A stretch of 64,000 nt of DNA, from NCBI RefSeq assembly GCF_013488225.1, contig NZ_CP041241.1, positions 310,001 to 374,000 on the forward strand, read 5' to 3'. Position 1 is the first letter of the stretch. Every line of letters starts with the position of its first letter. A program made the translations under genes and the position numbers. The notes beneath the pieces are model-generated. The model worked only from the letters and a program-made list of their open reading frames with translations, did not search any database and was not told the DNA's origin. The DNA comes from Sinorhizobium mexicanum (GTDB taxonomy: Bacteria; Pseudomonadota; Alphaproteobacteria; Rhizobiales; Rhizobiaceae). Of this stretch, positions 43,963-52,920 are shown piece by piece.

Positions 43963-44718
43963 ATGCGGGAAACGGATTTCGTCAGCGGCTTTGCCCGAGG
44001 GCTGAAGGTCATCGAGGCCTTCGGAGAGGCGCAGCCGCGCCTGACGATCGCAGAGGCTGCCAAGATCACTGATCTCGACCGTGCGACGGTGCGGCGCTCG
44101 CTGCTCACGCTTTCCGAGCTCGGCTATGCCGACTACGACGGCAAGTTCTTCACTCTGACGCCGAAAATCCTGCGGCTCGGCCACGCCTACCTGTCGGCGA
44201 CACCGCTGCCGGCGCTCGTCCAGCCCTATCTCGACCAGCTTTCGGAAAAGGCCGGCCAGAGCGCCTCGGCCTCGGTGCTCGACGGCACCGAGGTGGTCTA
44301 TGTGGCGCGCGCCTCGCAGCGGCGGGTGATGTCGATCAACCTGATGCCGGGATCACGCCTTCCCGCCTATTGCGCCTCGATGGGCCGCGTGCTGCTCGCC
44401 GCGCTTCCTGAACCGGAAGCGCGCGAGGTCCTGAAACGCACGGACCTCCGCGCCAACACGCCGCGCACGAAGACCGATCCGGAGGAGTTGGTGGCGGAAC
44501 TCAACCGGGTTCGCGAACAGGGCTACGCGGTCATCGATCAGGAACTGGAGCTCGGCCTTTGCTCGATCGCAGTGCCGTTGATGAACGCGCGCGGCCAGGT
44601 GGTTGCGGCGCTCAATATCGGCGCGCCGGCCGCACACGTCGCAGCCTCCGAACTTGCTGGGCGTTACCTGCCTTTGCTCAAGGAGACGCAAGCGGCGCTG
44701 CGGCCGCTTGTGCAATAG
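43963..44718 (+). CDS. pcaR: IclR-family regulator, PcaR type
   Basis: A 251-residue IclR regulator. The HTH at residues 8-65 reads FARGLKVIEAFGEAQPRLTIAEAAKITDLDRATVRRSLLTLSELGYAD; the effector domain has SASASVLDGTEVVYVAR, INLMPGSRLPAYCASMGRVLLA and CSIAVPLMNARGQVVAALNIG. The protein closely resembles the PcaR/PobR/CatR branch. It is divergent from pcaIJF, as known in S. meliloti, and most likely activates these genes with beta-ketoadipate as ligand. Confidence 0.9.
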   Translation: MRETDFVSGFARGLKVIEAFGEAQPRLTIAEAAKITDLDRATVRRSLLTLSELGYADYDGKFFTLTPKILRLGHAYLSATPLPALVQPYLDQLSEKAGQSASASVLDGTEVVYVARASQRRVMSINLMPGSRLPAYCASMGRVLLAALPEPEAREVLKRTDLRANTPRTKTDPEELVAELNRVREQGYAVIDQELELGLCSIAVPLMNARGQVVAALNIGAPAAHVAASELAGRYLPLLKETQAALRPLVQ

Positions 44719-44890
44719 TGTGGCCAAAAATCGGACGCCGCGCACACGGCTCGATTTCCGGTTTGGATGGAGAGCCGAAAGTTGAGGCAGCCATCGTCTA
44801 TGACAGAATCGCCGACGAGGCCGCCTATCCATTAGCGTCTTGAACGTCCGCCAACGTACCCGATTGCGAACATCACACTCAGAAAGAAGT

Positions 44891-45970
44891 TCACCTCAAA
44901 TTGCTCTTTGGAAACAGCACGCGATCGGGTTTTGCGTTCATTCGCGCCAGCATTTCCTTGATTAAGCGTGTCTTGGTGCGCCCCGCTTCCTTCGGCGGCA
45001 CGAGGTAACGCACGATGGCCTCGAGCCAGGTGTTTTCACTGACGCGAAAATGAACCACGGGATGCTCCTTCACTTCGAGTTCGTCCACCGGCGTTTTCGA
45101 TAGGATGTGCTTATAGACCTTCACCTTTTGACTCATGATGTCCCCGAGCTGCTCTTCCACGACCTCTCTCATGGTTAGCGCTACGAATTCCAAATCACTT
45201 TCATACGCCAGCTGGAACTTGATTTCGTTCCAGACATAGGGAAACAGCGGCCAGGAATAGTTGAAGACCGGCGTGTCAAACACGGTGGAGTTCGGAAACT
45301 TGATGATGCGTCCGCTCGGATGATCAGTCCAAAGATACTCGCCACCGAATTCCCATAACGTCGTGTCGAGATAGCTGACATCAATGACATCGCCATGGGC
45401 GTCGCCGATTTGAATGCGGTCACCAACGCGATAAGGCGCCCTGGCCAAAATATAAATCCACGCGATGAAACTGGAGATGGGCATTTGCAGTGCAAAGCCG
45501 AGAATCAATGAAATCAGGCCAAGCGAAACAACCGCGCCGTACCAGTTCACAAATAAAACTGAAATGGCCACGAAGACGATGGCGATGACGACGAGCAATC
45601 GAAAAATTCGTTTCAGGTTAAAACGCGAAACACGATTGGGAATTCGGCCTATCAGAAAGACTTCGATAACATTCGCCACGGTCAGCAAAACGAAAATGAC
45701 AAGGCCGCCCCTGACGTAGTTCCGCACGCGGACCTGCAAAGCCGCGTCAAGCCATTCTATGCGCCAATTGAGCAAAACTTGGATGCCAAAAAGCAGCAAG
45801 GCGGCGGCAGCGAAGCCAACCGTCCACCACACGTCTGCTTTGCGGAAGCTGAAGCGAAATTTTTCCTCGGGCTTTTTCGCCTTCTGCTGCATCTTTTTTG
45901 GATCTGCAGTCTGTTGCGCAGCCCGTTCGAGCCGGGAAAGGTTCTCCTGTTCCTTGTCGCGTCGTTCCAT
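44891..45970 (-). CDS. Mechanosensitive ion channel (MscS family)
   Basis: A 359-residue inner-membrane channel. A charged, Lys/Gln-rich cytoplasmic N-terminus (about 45 residues) leads to four hydrophobic segments. The last includes GAVVSLGLISLILGFALQMPISSFIAWIYILARAPYRVGDRIQIGDAHGDV, the TM3/beta-domain region of MscS. Glycine/alanine spacing along TM3 is less regular than in E. coli MscS. Stand-alone gene; it probably opens on osmotic downshift. Confidence 0.88.
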   Translation of the reverse strand: MERRDKEQENLSRLERAAQQTADPKKMQQKAKKPEEKFRFSFRKADVWWTVGFAAAALLLFGIQVLLNWRIEWLDAALQVRVRNYVRGGLVIFVLLTVANVIEVFLIGRIPNRVSRFNLKRIFRLLVVIAIVFVAISVLFVNWYGAVVSLGLISLILGFALQMPISSFIAWIYILARAPYRVGDRIQIGDAHGDVIDVSYLDTTLWEFGGEYLWTDHPSGRIIKFPNSTVFDTPVFNYSWPLFPYVWNEIKFQLAYESDLEFVALTMREVVEEQLGDIMSQKVKVYKHILSKTPVDELEVKEHPVVHFRVSENTWLEAIVRYLVPPKEAGRTKTRLIKEMLARMNAKPDRVLFPKSNLR

Positions 45971-46501
45971 GGGTTTTCACCCCGATGTGGCCATTCACGC
46001 CCAGCCAGTGCCTTCTCGTTCCTCGACGACGGCCTGCCGGTGGCGCCTCGCCATATGGCAAGGTTTGAATGGACAGTCCGGGCAAGCCGGTCGTTGTTTC
46101 GCAGGCCCATGCCTGACCAAATTCGTCCGCACGGCCTAAGGCAGCAAGTAATCCATTATACCATCATCAAACGCCAAATATGGGCACTTGCCTCTCGCAC
46201 TCCATTCATGAGTGGCATTCGCTGAGCCGATGGCTACCGTCGGCAATGGGTCGAAACCGGCAAATCGGTCTCAAGCGTCAAGGCTTCACCACTAGAACCG
46301 CTTCGCGCCGCCTCATCAGGCCATGTTCGCCCTTATGCTGCATTGCGGCAAATATCGCTCGATCGGCCATGAATTCACCAAAACTTCGCGACAGAACGCT
46401 ATTGCGGATTGTCCGTCGGGAACGGAATACCTCTGCAAGCGGCAAGTCGGCCGGCATCACCTCCCAATGTCTGGCGAGACCTCCAACGGGGATGACAGAG
46501 C
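45971..46501. other. Intergenic region before the polysaccharide gene set
   Basis: About 530 bases between divergent mscS and pyruvyltransferase genes. Open frames here have no ribosome site and no recognisable family. AT-richer stretches at 46140-46180 and 46330-46400 are the likely promoter areas. No gene or repeat is supported. Confidence 0.4.
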
Positions 46502-47845
46502 ATGAAAGTTGTAGTCGAAAACACCGTCTGCTTGAACACGGGCGACGCGGCCATTCTTTTCGCGATCAGGCATATCCTGAAATCGATATTGGGCGAGAAG
46601 GTCGAATTCCTGGTGTTCGACAGCCAGCCGGAAGTCGCCGCGCGACTGTATCCGAAAGAACAATATCCCGACATCGAGCTTCGCAAACTCCCGTCTGAAT
46701 CGATCTTCAAGTACAAATACGACGACAACACCGTCAAGAATGCGCTGAAGCAGGTCTATAACCAGGCCGTGTTCCACGCCTTGCGTCATCTTGGCAGCGG
46801 CAATTATCTCGACCGGCGCTTCTTCAGCGACGAGGACCGGAAGAGCCTTGCGCTCTACAAGGACGCCGATCTGGTGATCACCACCGGTGGCACCTATCTC
46901 GTCGAGAACTATTCGCTCGAGCGGCGCATCAACCAGTTCAAGCTTGGCGAGATGTTCGGCAAGAAGACGATCTTCTTCACCCAGTCGCTTGGCCCGTTCG
47001 AGAAGCCCTACAATCTCCGGATGCTGCCGCCGATTTTCGCCCGCAGTCCGCTGATCCTCCTGCGCGACGCGCGGTCGCGCGACCATATCCTCGATCTCGT
47101 CGACGATCCGTCGAAATGCCATGTGGTCGCCGATTCTGTCTTCGCTCTTGCGGAGGTGGAGCGCATCAAGGCGCTGCTGATGATCGGCCGCCCGGCACCG
47201 ACGGGCCGCGTCGGTATCTCCGTGCGGCATTGGCATTACGTCAAGGGCGGCGACGGCGGCATGGGCCGATACATCGATTCCGTCCGCGAGGTCGCGACGA
47301 AGCTCGTGCGCGACCACGGCAAGAAGGTCACCTTCATTTCGACCTGCCAGGGCGTGCCGGAATATGCGCATGACGATTCGAAGACGGCGAACCTGATCGT
47401 CTCGGGACTGGCGCCCGAAATCGCGGAGCACGTGTCGGTCGACGCGTCGTTTCACACGCCGGAACACTTGATGGCAACCGCCAGAGGGCTCGATTTCGTC
47501 GTGGCGACGCGCATGCACATGATGATCATGTCGCTTTGCGTCGGTACCCCGGTGCTGCCGATCGCCTACGAGTTCAAGACCAAGGAAGTCGCCAAGCGCG
47601 TCGGCGTCGACGAGGTGCTGCTCGATATCGATACGGTGACGCCGGAAGAGGCGAGCGGCAAGCTCGACCGCTTCGTCGCCAATCTCGACCATTACCGCGA
47701 GACGAGCCTCAAGGCCGTGCTCGAGGAGCACGCCTCGGCGATGTCGGCGGCGGACCTGCTCCGCCCGCTTCTTGCGAACCTACCGGCGAATGGCGCCCAT
47801 AGCCTTCGAAAGGACGTCGAGCAAGACTTTGCGCGGCTGGCGTAG
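46502..47845 (+). CDS. Polysaccharide pyruvyl transferase family protein
   Basis: A 447-residue protein of the polysaccharide pyruvyl transferase family, adding ketal pyruvate from PEP to sugars of surface polysaccharides. Marks: N-terminal VVENTVCLNTGDAAILFAI, LVITTGGTYLVENY, TIFFTQSLGPFEKP and VVATRMHMMIMSLCVGTPVLPIAYEFKTKEV with the conserved R-x-H region. Its last 66 bases overlap the 3' end of the convergent flippase gene. Flanking flippase and glycosyltransferases indicate an exopolysaccharide locus. Confidence 0.88.
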   Translation: MKVVVENTVCLNTGDAAILFAIRHILKSILGEKVEFLVFDSQPEVAARLYPKEQYPDIELRKLPSESIFKYKYDDNTVKNALKQVYNQAVFHALRHLGSGNYLDRRFFSDEDRKSLALYKDADLVITTGGTYLVENYSLERRINQFKLGEMFGKKTIFFTQSLGPFEKPYNLRMLPPIFARSPLILLRDARSRDHILDLVDDPSKCHVVADSVFALAEVERIKALLMIGRPAPTGRVGISVRHWHYVKGGDGGMGRYIDSVREVATKLVRDHGKKVTFISTCQGVPEYAHDDSKTANLIVSGLAPEIAEHVSVDASFHTPEHLMATARGLDFVVATRMHMMIMSLCVGTPVLPIAYEFKTKEVAKRVGVDEVLLDIDTVTPEEASGKLDRFVANLDHYRETSLKAVLEEHASAMSAADLLRPLLANLPANGAHSLRKDVEQDFARLA

Positions 47846-49243
47846 GGCGAGCGCGAAGACGAGCGCCAGTCCGTAGTTCAGGCAAATCGCGGAAGCGAGG
47901 GCGAGGATGTCCGAGCTTCCGGTCAGGGCTTCCGGCAGCAGCCGGTAGCCGATCCAGGCCGCCAGGGCCGACACGAGAAAGAGGCCCTGGACGTAAAGGA
48001 AATCCATCGCCGAGACCGGCCCCACCCGTTGCAGCAGCCAGGCAAGCACCGGGACGCGCAAGAGGTAGCCGCTGATTGCATAGGCGGCGGCGACACCGGT
48101 CGCGCCCCATTGCAGGCCGACGACAAAGGAAAGCACCGTCGTCAGCGACGAATATATGCCCCAGCGGAACATCGTCTTCGTCTCGCCCTGGCAGATGAAG
48201 ATCCAGCCGGTGGTGCTGGAAACCGGTTGTATCAGGCTCGCGATGCCAAGCCAGGCGAAGATCGGCGCAACCGCCAGCCACTGCTCACCGAAAAGGATGC
48301 TGACCGTTGGTTCGGCGGCTACGGTCAGCGCCGCAATGCCGGGCATGGTGACCGCGGCGAGCAGCCAGTTGGTGCGCATATAGATATCGCGAAACCGGGG
48401 CTTGTCCTCCTGGATGCGGCTCATCAGCGGAATCATCACGCGCGACAGAGGCTGGGTGATGTTCTGCAGCGGGAACAGGAGAAGCTTGTAGGCGCGGTCG
48501 TAATAGCCGAGCTCGATCGCCCCGGAATACTTGCCGATCAGGACATTGTCGAGGTTGCGCGAGAAGAAGTTGACGAGGTTGAAGCCGGTGAGATTGGCGC
48601 CGAACGAGATGATGTCGCGGTCGATTGCAAACGCCGGCCGCCCCGGCATCCAACGCGTGGCCCACCATGCGGCGAGCAGGGCGATCGCCGCGGACGCCGC
48701 GGGCCCGATAACGAGCGACCAGTAGCCGAGGCCGAGATAGGCGGCGCCCGCAGTGACGAGAAGGCCCACGACTGCGGCATAGACATCGTTCAACGCCAGC
48801 TGCCCGAACTTCAGGTGCCGGTTCATCAAAGCGAGCGGCAGCGCTGCCAGGCTGCCGAGAAGCAACGGCAGCGCTGCGGCAATCGCAATGGCCGTCATGC
48901 GCTGGTCGCCGTAGAAAACGGCAATTGCCGGAGAAAGCGCGATAACGACGAGCGTGCAGACAACGCCAACGAGCGTACTGATCCAGAAGACGTGATTGAG
49001 CTCTCTCTCCCCGATTTCCTTGCGCTGGATGACCGCCTGCTGAAGCCCGAGATTCTGAAAAAGCCCAACGAAGGCGACAACGGGGCTGACCGATGCGACG
49101 AGGCCGAAGTCCTCCGGTGCCAGCAAACGTGCAAGCACGACGACGGAGACGAACTGGATGACCATGCGAATGGCCTGGGCGCCACCCGTCACCAGCCCGC
49201 CACGAAGTGCGAGCCGACCGAATTGGATGTTTTCTGCGTTCAA
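47780..49243 (-). CDS. Polysaccharide flippase (Wzx/ExoT-like, PST family)
   Basis: A 487-residue polytopic membrane protein with about 12-14 hydrophobic segments. Family marks: N-terminal ALRGGLVTGGAQAIRMVIQFVSVVVLARLLAPEDFGLVA, GLQQAVIQRKEI and RNLDNVLIGKYSGAIELGYYDRAYKLLLFP. It moves lipid-linked repeat units across the inner membrane. It is oriented like the two glycosyltransferases upstream and converges with the pyruvyltransferase with a 66-base coding overlap. Confidence 0.9.
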   Translation of the reverse strand: MNAENIQFGRLALRGGLVTGGAQAIRMVIQFVSVVVLARLLAPEDFGLVASVSPVVAFVGLFQNLGLQQAVIQRKEIGERELNHVFWISTLVGVVCTLVVIALSPAIAVFYGDQRMTAIAIAAALPLLLGSLAALPLALMNRHLKFGQLALNDVYAAVVGLLVTAGAAYLGLGYWSLVIGPAASAAIALLAAWWATRWMPGRPAFAIDRDIISFGANLTGFNLVNFFSRNLDNVLIGKYSGAIELGYYDRAYKLLLFPLQNITQPLSRVMIPLMSRIQEDKPRFRDIYMRTNWLLAAVTMPGIAALTVAAEPTVSILFGEQWLAVAPIFAWLGIASLIQPVSSTTGWIFICQGETKTMFRWGIYSSLTTVLSFVVGLQWGATGVAAAYAISGYLLRVPVLAWLLQRVGPVSAMDFLYVQGLFLVSALAAWIGYRLLPEALTGSSDILALASAICLNYGLALVFALALRQPRKVLLDVLSKAMGAIRR

Positions 49244-49405
49244 GCGACCTGCCTCGACTGGGGCAACTCCAGGAAAAGCGGGTAACTCATCCGGAATTGC
49301 GTCGTTTCAAAGGGTTCGAGCGTTTTTCTGTTCCGCGAACTGTGAATGTTCTGGACCGCGACGATTTCGGGTCGATCGCCCCAAATCGTAAAACCGCGAT
49401 CGATC

Positions 49406-50617
49406 CTAGCGAGTTAGAGCAATGCGAGTGGAAATCGCATGATCGCCTTCCGCTCTGGCGAATCGGCTGAGGATTTCGGCGAAATCGTTGTCGAGCGCTT
49501 CCATGTCGAATTCGGCCTCGACCTTCTTCCTTGCCTGAAGCGCTATGCCCTCGCATTGCTCGGGATGCTCCGCGACGAAGCGCAGCCGGCTTGCAAGCGT
49601 CTCGACGTCTCTTTCGTCGGCGAGGAAGCCCGTCTTCTGATCCTCGATCAGTTCGGGAATGCCGGAATGGTTGGAACTCACCACCGTCAGGCCGGCGGCC
49701 ATCGCCTCCATCAGCGCGACAGGGATGCCTTCGACATCGCCGTTCTTGGCCGTGACGCTCGGCAGCACGAAGGCGTGCGAGCGCCGCAGCCACTCCTTGA
49801 CGTCCTGGTGCGCGAGGCTGCCGAGGAAAGAGACCTGCTCAGCGATGCCGAGCTCCGAGGCGAGCGCCTCCAGTTCTCGCCGCAAGGGACCGTCGCCGAT
49901 GATCGTGTAGCGCCAGGCGAGTTCCGGCGCGACGGCACGCAGCCGCGCGAGCGCGCGCAGCGCGTACTCCACGCCCTTTTTCTCGGCCAGCCGGCATACT
50001 GAAATCAGTTGCAACGGAGCCCCGCGCCAGGATTTCCATTGATAGGGGATCTTCTTGAGATCGATCCCCATGTGGTGCACGGCAACCTTGGCTTCCGGTG
50101 CTCCGGCCTCCACCAGAACGCGGCGAAAGAAGCCATTCACGGTGAGGTTCAGCGCGCCGTATTCGAACAGGTCGTTGTATCGGCCGAGCCCCCGCTCCTG
50201 GAGCGGTACCCCGACGTCGTAGCCGTGGAAGATCGTGACGATCGGCGGCTTCAGCCGCTTCCATTTTTTCAGCCGCGCGGCGCGAGCGCCGTTGTGCCCG
50301 AAATGGGCGACGAGGACATCGCATTCATTCAGGCGGTTGACCGACGATATGTCGAGCGCGGTGGAGACCTTGTCGCGAAGTCTTGCCGGTAGCCGCTCGA
50401 TGGCCGCACGCGTGCGCGCCGCGGCGCCCCACCAGTCACGGGTTCGCGCCAAAAGGGTCGCGAGCGGCTCCTGCCGTCGATCCGCGAAGTTATAATCCGA
50501 TATCCCGTTGCAGACGACATCGACCTCGAAGCCGCGACGCAAGAGGCCGGCCATCTGGCCGATGACGAAGGTTTCCGAAAGCGACGGAAACTGACCGACT
50601 ATGAAACCGACACGCAT
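49406..50617 (-). CDS. Glycosyltransferase family 4 protein (colanic-acid type)
   Basis: A 403-residue GT-B glycosyltransferase: FIVGQFPSLSETFVIGQMAGLLRRG at the N-terminus, IVTIFHGYDVGVPLQ, LQLISVCRLAEKKGVEYALRAL, and the nucleotide-sugar site AKNGDVEGIPVALMEAMAAGLTVVSSNHSGIPELIED with the E-x7-E pair. Start ATG 50617; the frame upstream overlaps the preceding glycosyltransferase gene. It acts in the cytoplasm on polysaccharide repeat units. Confidence 0.9.
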   Translation of the reverse strand: MRVGFIVGQFPSLSETFVIGQMAGLLRRGFEVDVVCNGISDYNFADRRQEPLATLLARTRDWWGAAARTRAAIERLPARLRDKVSTALDISSVNRLNECDVLVAHFGHNGARAARLKKWKRLKPPIVTIFHGYDVGVPLQERGLGRYNDLFEYGALNLTVNGFFRRVLVEAGAPEAKVAVHHMGIDLKKIPYQWKSWRGAPLQLISVCRLAEKKGVEYALRALARLRAVAPELAWRYTIIGDGPLRRELEALASELGIAEQVSFLGSLAHQDVKEWLRRSHAFVLPSVTAKNGDVEGIPVALMEAMAAGLTVVSSNHSGIPELIEDQKTGFLADERDVETLASRLRFVAEHPEQCEGIALQARKKVEAEFDMEALDNDFAEILSRFARAEGDHAISTRIALTR

Positions 50618-50627
50618 GCTTGCGGTC

Positions 50628-51713
50628 TCAGGAGGCCTTGAGTGCAGAGGCGCGGCTCGCGGCAGCGCGATCCAGAACCTCGAGGAATGCCGCAAACTGG
50701 CGGGCGGGCTGCATCAGCGGGCGCTCGGCGAATTTCGAGGCCGCTGCCGACAGCCGTTCGTACTCGGCATCGTCGCTCCACAGACGACGGATCGCGCCGG
50801 TCCATTCCTCGAGTGGTCCATCGTGGTCGAGGAGGATGCCGCCTTCGCCGATTGCCTCCGGCAATCCTCCGCGCGTCGATCCGACGACCGGAATGCCGCT
50901 GCAATGGGCCTCGGACGCCACCCGGCCCCAGGCCTCTTCCCATTTGCTTGGCGCAAGCAGGATCTTCGTCCGTCCATAAACGGTCTTCATGTCGCTGGTG
51001 CGGCTTTCGAGCCGCACGTTCTTCAGCGGCGCGATGATCTTCTCGATTTCCGCCCTGTGATCGTCGGCGAGCTTCCAGCTTTCGACGAACAGGAAAGGAA
51101 TGTCGGGGCATTGCTCGGCGATGCGAACCGCCAGTTCGAATCCCTTCTCGCTATAGGGATTGATGAAGGTCACATATTCGCGCGTCGTCGGCGTCTTGTA
51201 GGTTTCGGGATTGATCGTCGGCGGGATGACCACCGAATCGATGCCGTATTTCTGCTTGTAGGTCCGGGCGGTGAATTCCGAATTCGCGATGTAAAGGGCG
51301 GACGTCAGTTCCCTGAGATCGCCGGCGAGCTCGTGAAATTCGACATTTCTGAGATAGATCACCAGCGGCACATTGTGCACCTGCAGCGCCTTTCCGATCG
51401 GAACCGATTTGTGGCACTGCACAACGGCAACATCGGGGCGGAGCTTGTTGACGGCGAAAGTTGCCGCATCCCACGGATGCCAGGCCCGAACGACGGGATA
51501 GCCGGGAAAGCTGTCCATCACGCCACGCTCTCCGGACAACTTAAGCTTGACGCGCGCCTTGAAGCCGAACATGCCGTCGCCGAACAATGCGGCCAATACG
51601 CCGGCCTCATGACCACGGTCACGCAACTGCTGGACGAGGTGGTGCGTGCTCGACTGAACGCCGCCGCTGAACTCCGGATAATAACCGTTTCCGCCGGCAA
51701 ACAGGACCTTCAT
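50628..51713 (-). CDS. Glycosyltransferase family 4 protein
   Basis: A 361-residue GT-B protein: VLFAGGNGYYPEFSGGVQSSTHHLVQQL at the N-terminus with the Gly-rich acceptor loop, LRNVEFHELAG, YVTFINPYSEKGFELAVRIAE, and LLAPSKWEEAWGRVASEAHCSGIPVVGSTRGGLPEAIG as donor site. It precedes the other glycosyltransferase by 10 bases and is the first gene of this minus-strand polysaccharide operon. Confidence 0.9.
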   Translation of the reverse strand: MKVLFAGGNGYYPEFSGGVQSSTHHLVQQLRDRGHEAGVLAALFGDGMFGFKARVKLKLSGERGVMDSFPGYPVVRAWHPWDAATFAVNKLRPDVAVVQCHKSVPIGKALQVHNVPLVIYLRNVEFHELAGDLRELTSALYIANSEFTARTYKQKYGIDSVVIPPTINPETYKTPTTREYVTFINPYSEKGFELAVRIAEQCPDIPFLFVESWKLADDHRAEIEKIIAPLKNVRLESRTSDMKTVYGRTKILLAPSKWEEAWGRVASEAHCSGIPVVGSTRGGLPEAIGEGGILLDHDGPLEEWTGAIRRLWSDDAEYERLSAAASKFAERPLMQPARQFAAFLEVLDRAAASRASALKAS

Positions 51714-52155
51714 ACCGCTTCTCCTTCATCAGACATTTCGCCGTGAGCGTGGGGCTGCACCTCACCCGAACGGGCGAGGCGAAAAGGCATCAACTCCAGA
51801 ATGACGGCAATTGTAGGGTCGGTCGCCCCTGGGTCGGCGCAACCTGCGATATCAGGCCGCACCCGAGCAAAGGCCATCGGGCTGGCGCGGGATTATGGGA
51901 GTTTCCGAAAACATATCCATCCAGCCGCAAGAAAGCAGTCCTCCACCGAGCAGGGTGACCGTGCGAGACAGGCGCGCAGCATTGCTGCACTGCAGCAGAG
52001 ACTGTCACGGCGGGAGCAGATAGTCAATCGATGCTCACCCTATCGATTTAGCTCAAATGTGGTACTGGCACACGCCCGAACCGCTCGCTTGACGCCGTGG
52101 CGTTTCGAGCCTCAAATCGTCTCCACAAGCTAAAAAGAACAACGGCGGGTGCATC
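51714..52155. other. Intergenic region between glycosyltransferase and molybdoenzyme genes
   Basis: About 440 bases holding divergent promoters. Several short open frames run through it on both strands but none has a convincing ribosome site, codon bias or family. Nothing else was recognised. Confidence 0.4.
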
Positions 52156-52818
52156 ATGGCGAATGACGAACCGATACCGGAAACGAAACTGACGTCGACC
52201 AAGCGGCAGTGGGCGGCGGGGGGCAAGTTCCTGACGGGGCGCGTCGCGCGCCCGGAGACCGACCGACTGCCGCCCGGCCAGCATCTCGTCAAGGATTGGC
52301 CGGTTCTGGATCTTGGACAGCAGCCGCACATTGCGCTGGAGACCTGGCGGCTTGACATGACGGGCCTCATCGAGAAGCCGTTGTCGCTCGACTGGAAGGC
52401 GTTCCAGTCGTTGCCGCAGAGCGACAGTCTTTCCGACATACATTGTGTGACGACCTGGTCGCGCTACGACAATCGCTGGCAGGGCGTGCTGACGCGCGAC
52501 CTTCTCGACCAGGTGATGCTGAAGCCCGAGGCAGAATATGTCCTGCTTACGAGCTATGACGGCTATACCACCAATCTTCCGCTTATCGACTTCGCGGCAG
52601 AGAACGCGATACTCGCGACGAGTTGGGAGGGAGCACCGATCAGCCGCGCCCATGGCGGTCCGCTGCGCCTCATCGTGCCGCACCTCTATCTCTGGAAAAG
52701 CGCCAAGTGGCTGACGCGGATCGATTTCCGCGCGGCTGACAGGGCCGGTTTCTGGGAGCGGAACGGCTATCATATGCGCGGGAACCCGTGGCTTGAGGAG
52801 CGCTATTCCGGCGATTGA
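52156..52818 (+). CDS. Sulfite-oxidase-fold molybdopterin oxidoreductase
   Basis: A 220-residue protein of the sulfite oxidase / MsrP-like molybdenum family, in the short 'sulfite oxidase-like' form. PPGQHLVKDWPVLDLG opens the Moco domain, and SDIHCVTTWSRYDNRWQGV contains the Mo-ligating Cys (about residue 97). HGGPLRLIVPHLYLWKSAKWL lies near the C-terminus. No signal peptide is seen, so it may be cytoplasmic; substrate unknown. A ribosome site (GGCGGG) is only weak. Confidence 0.88.
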   Translation: MANDEPIPETKLTSTKRQWAAGGKFLTGRVARPETDRLPPGQHLVKDWPVLDLGQQPHIALETWRLDMTGLIEKPLSLDWKAFQSLPQSDSLSDIHCVTTWSRYDNRWQGVLTRDLLDQVMLKPEAEYVLLTSYDGYTTNLPLIDFAAENAILATSWEGAPISRAHGGPLRLIVPHLYLWKSAKWLTRIDFRAADRAGFWERNGYHMRGNPWLEERYSGD

Positions 52819-52920
52819 TGCGGAGGCCGCCTTCGGAAATGCAACCGGCGAATTTTGATGCTACAGTCGCTGGTTGAGAGGCGTTTTTTGCGGCAATCAT
52901 TCCATTTTCGGGAGGAAAGC

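Noticed and set aside
52855..52920. 22-residue N-terminal extension of gamma-glutamyltransferase
   Set aside because: It would place charged residues before the signal peptide; GGGAGGAAAG directly precedes ATG 52921.
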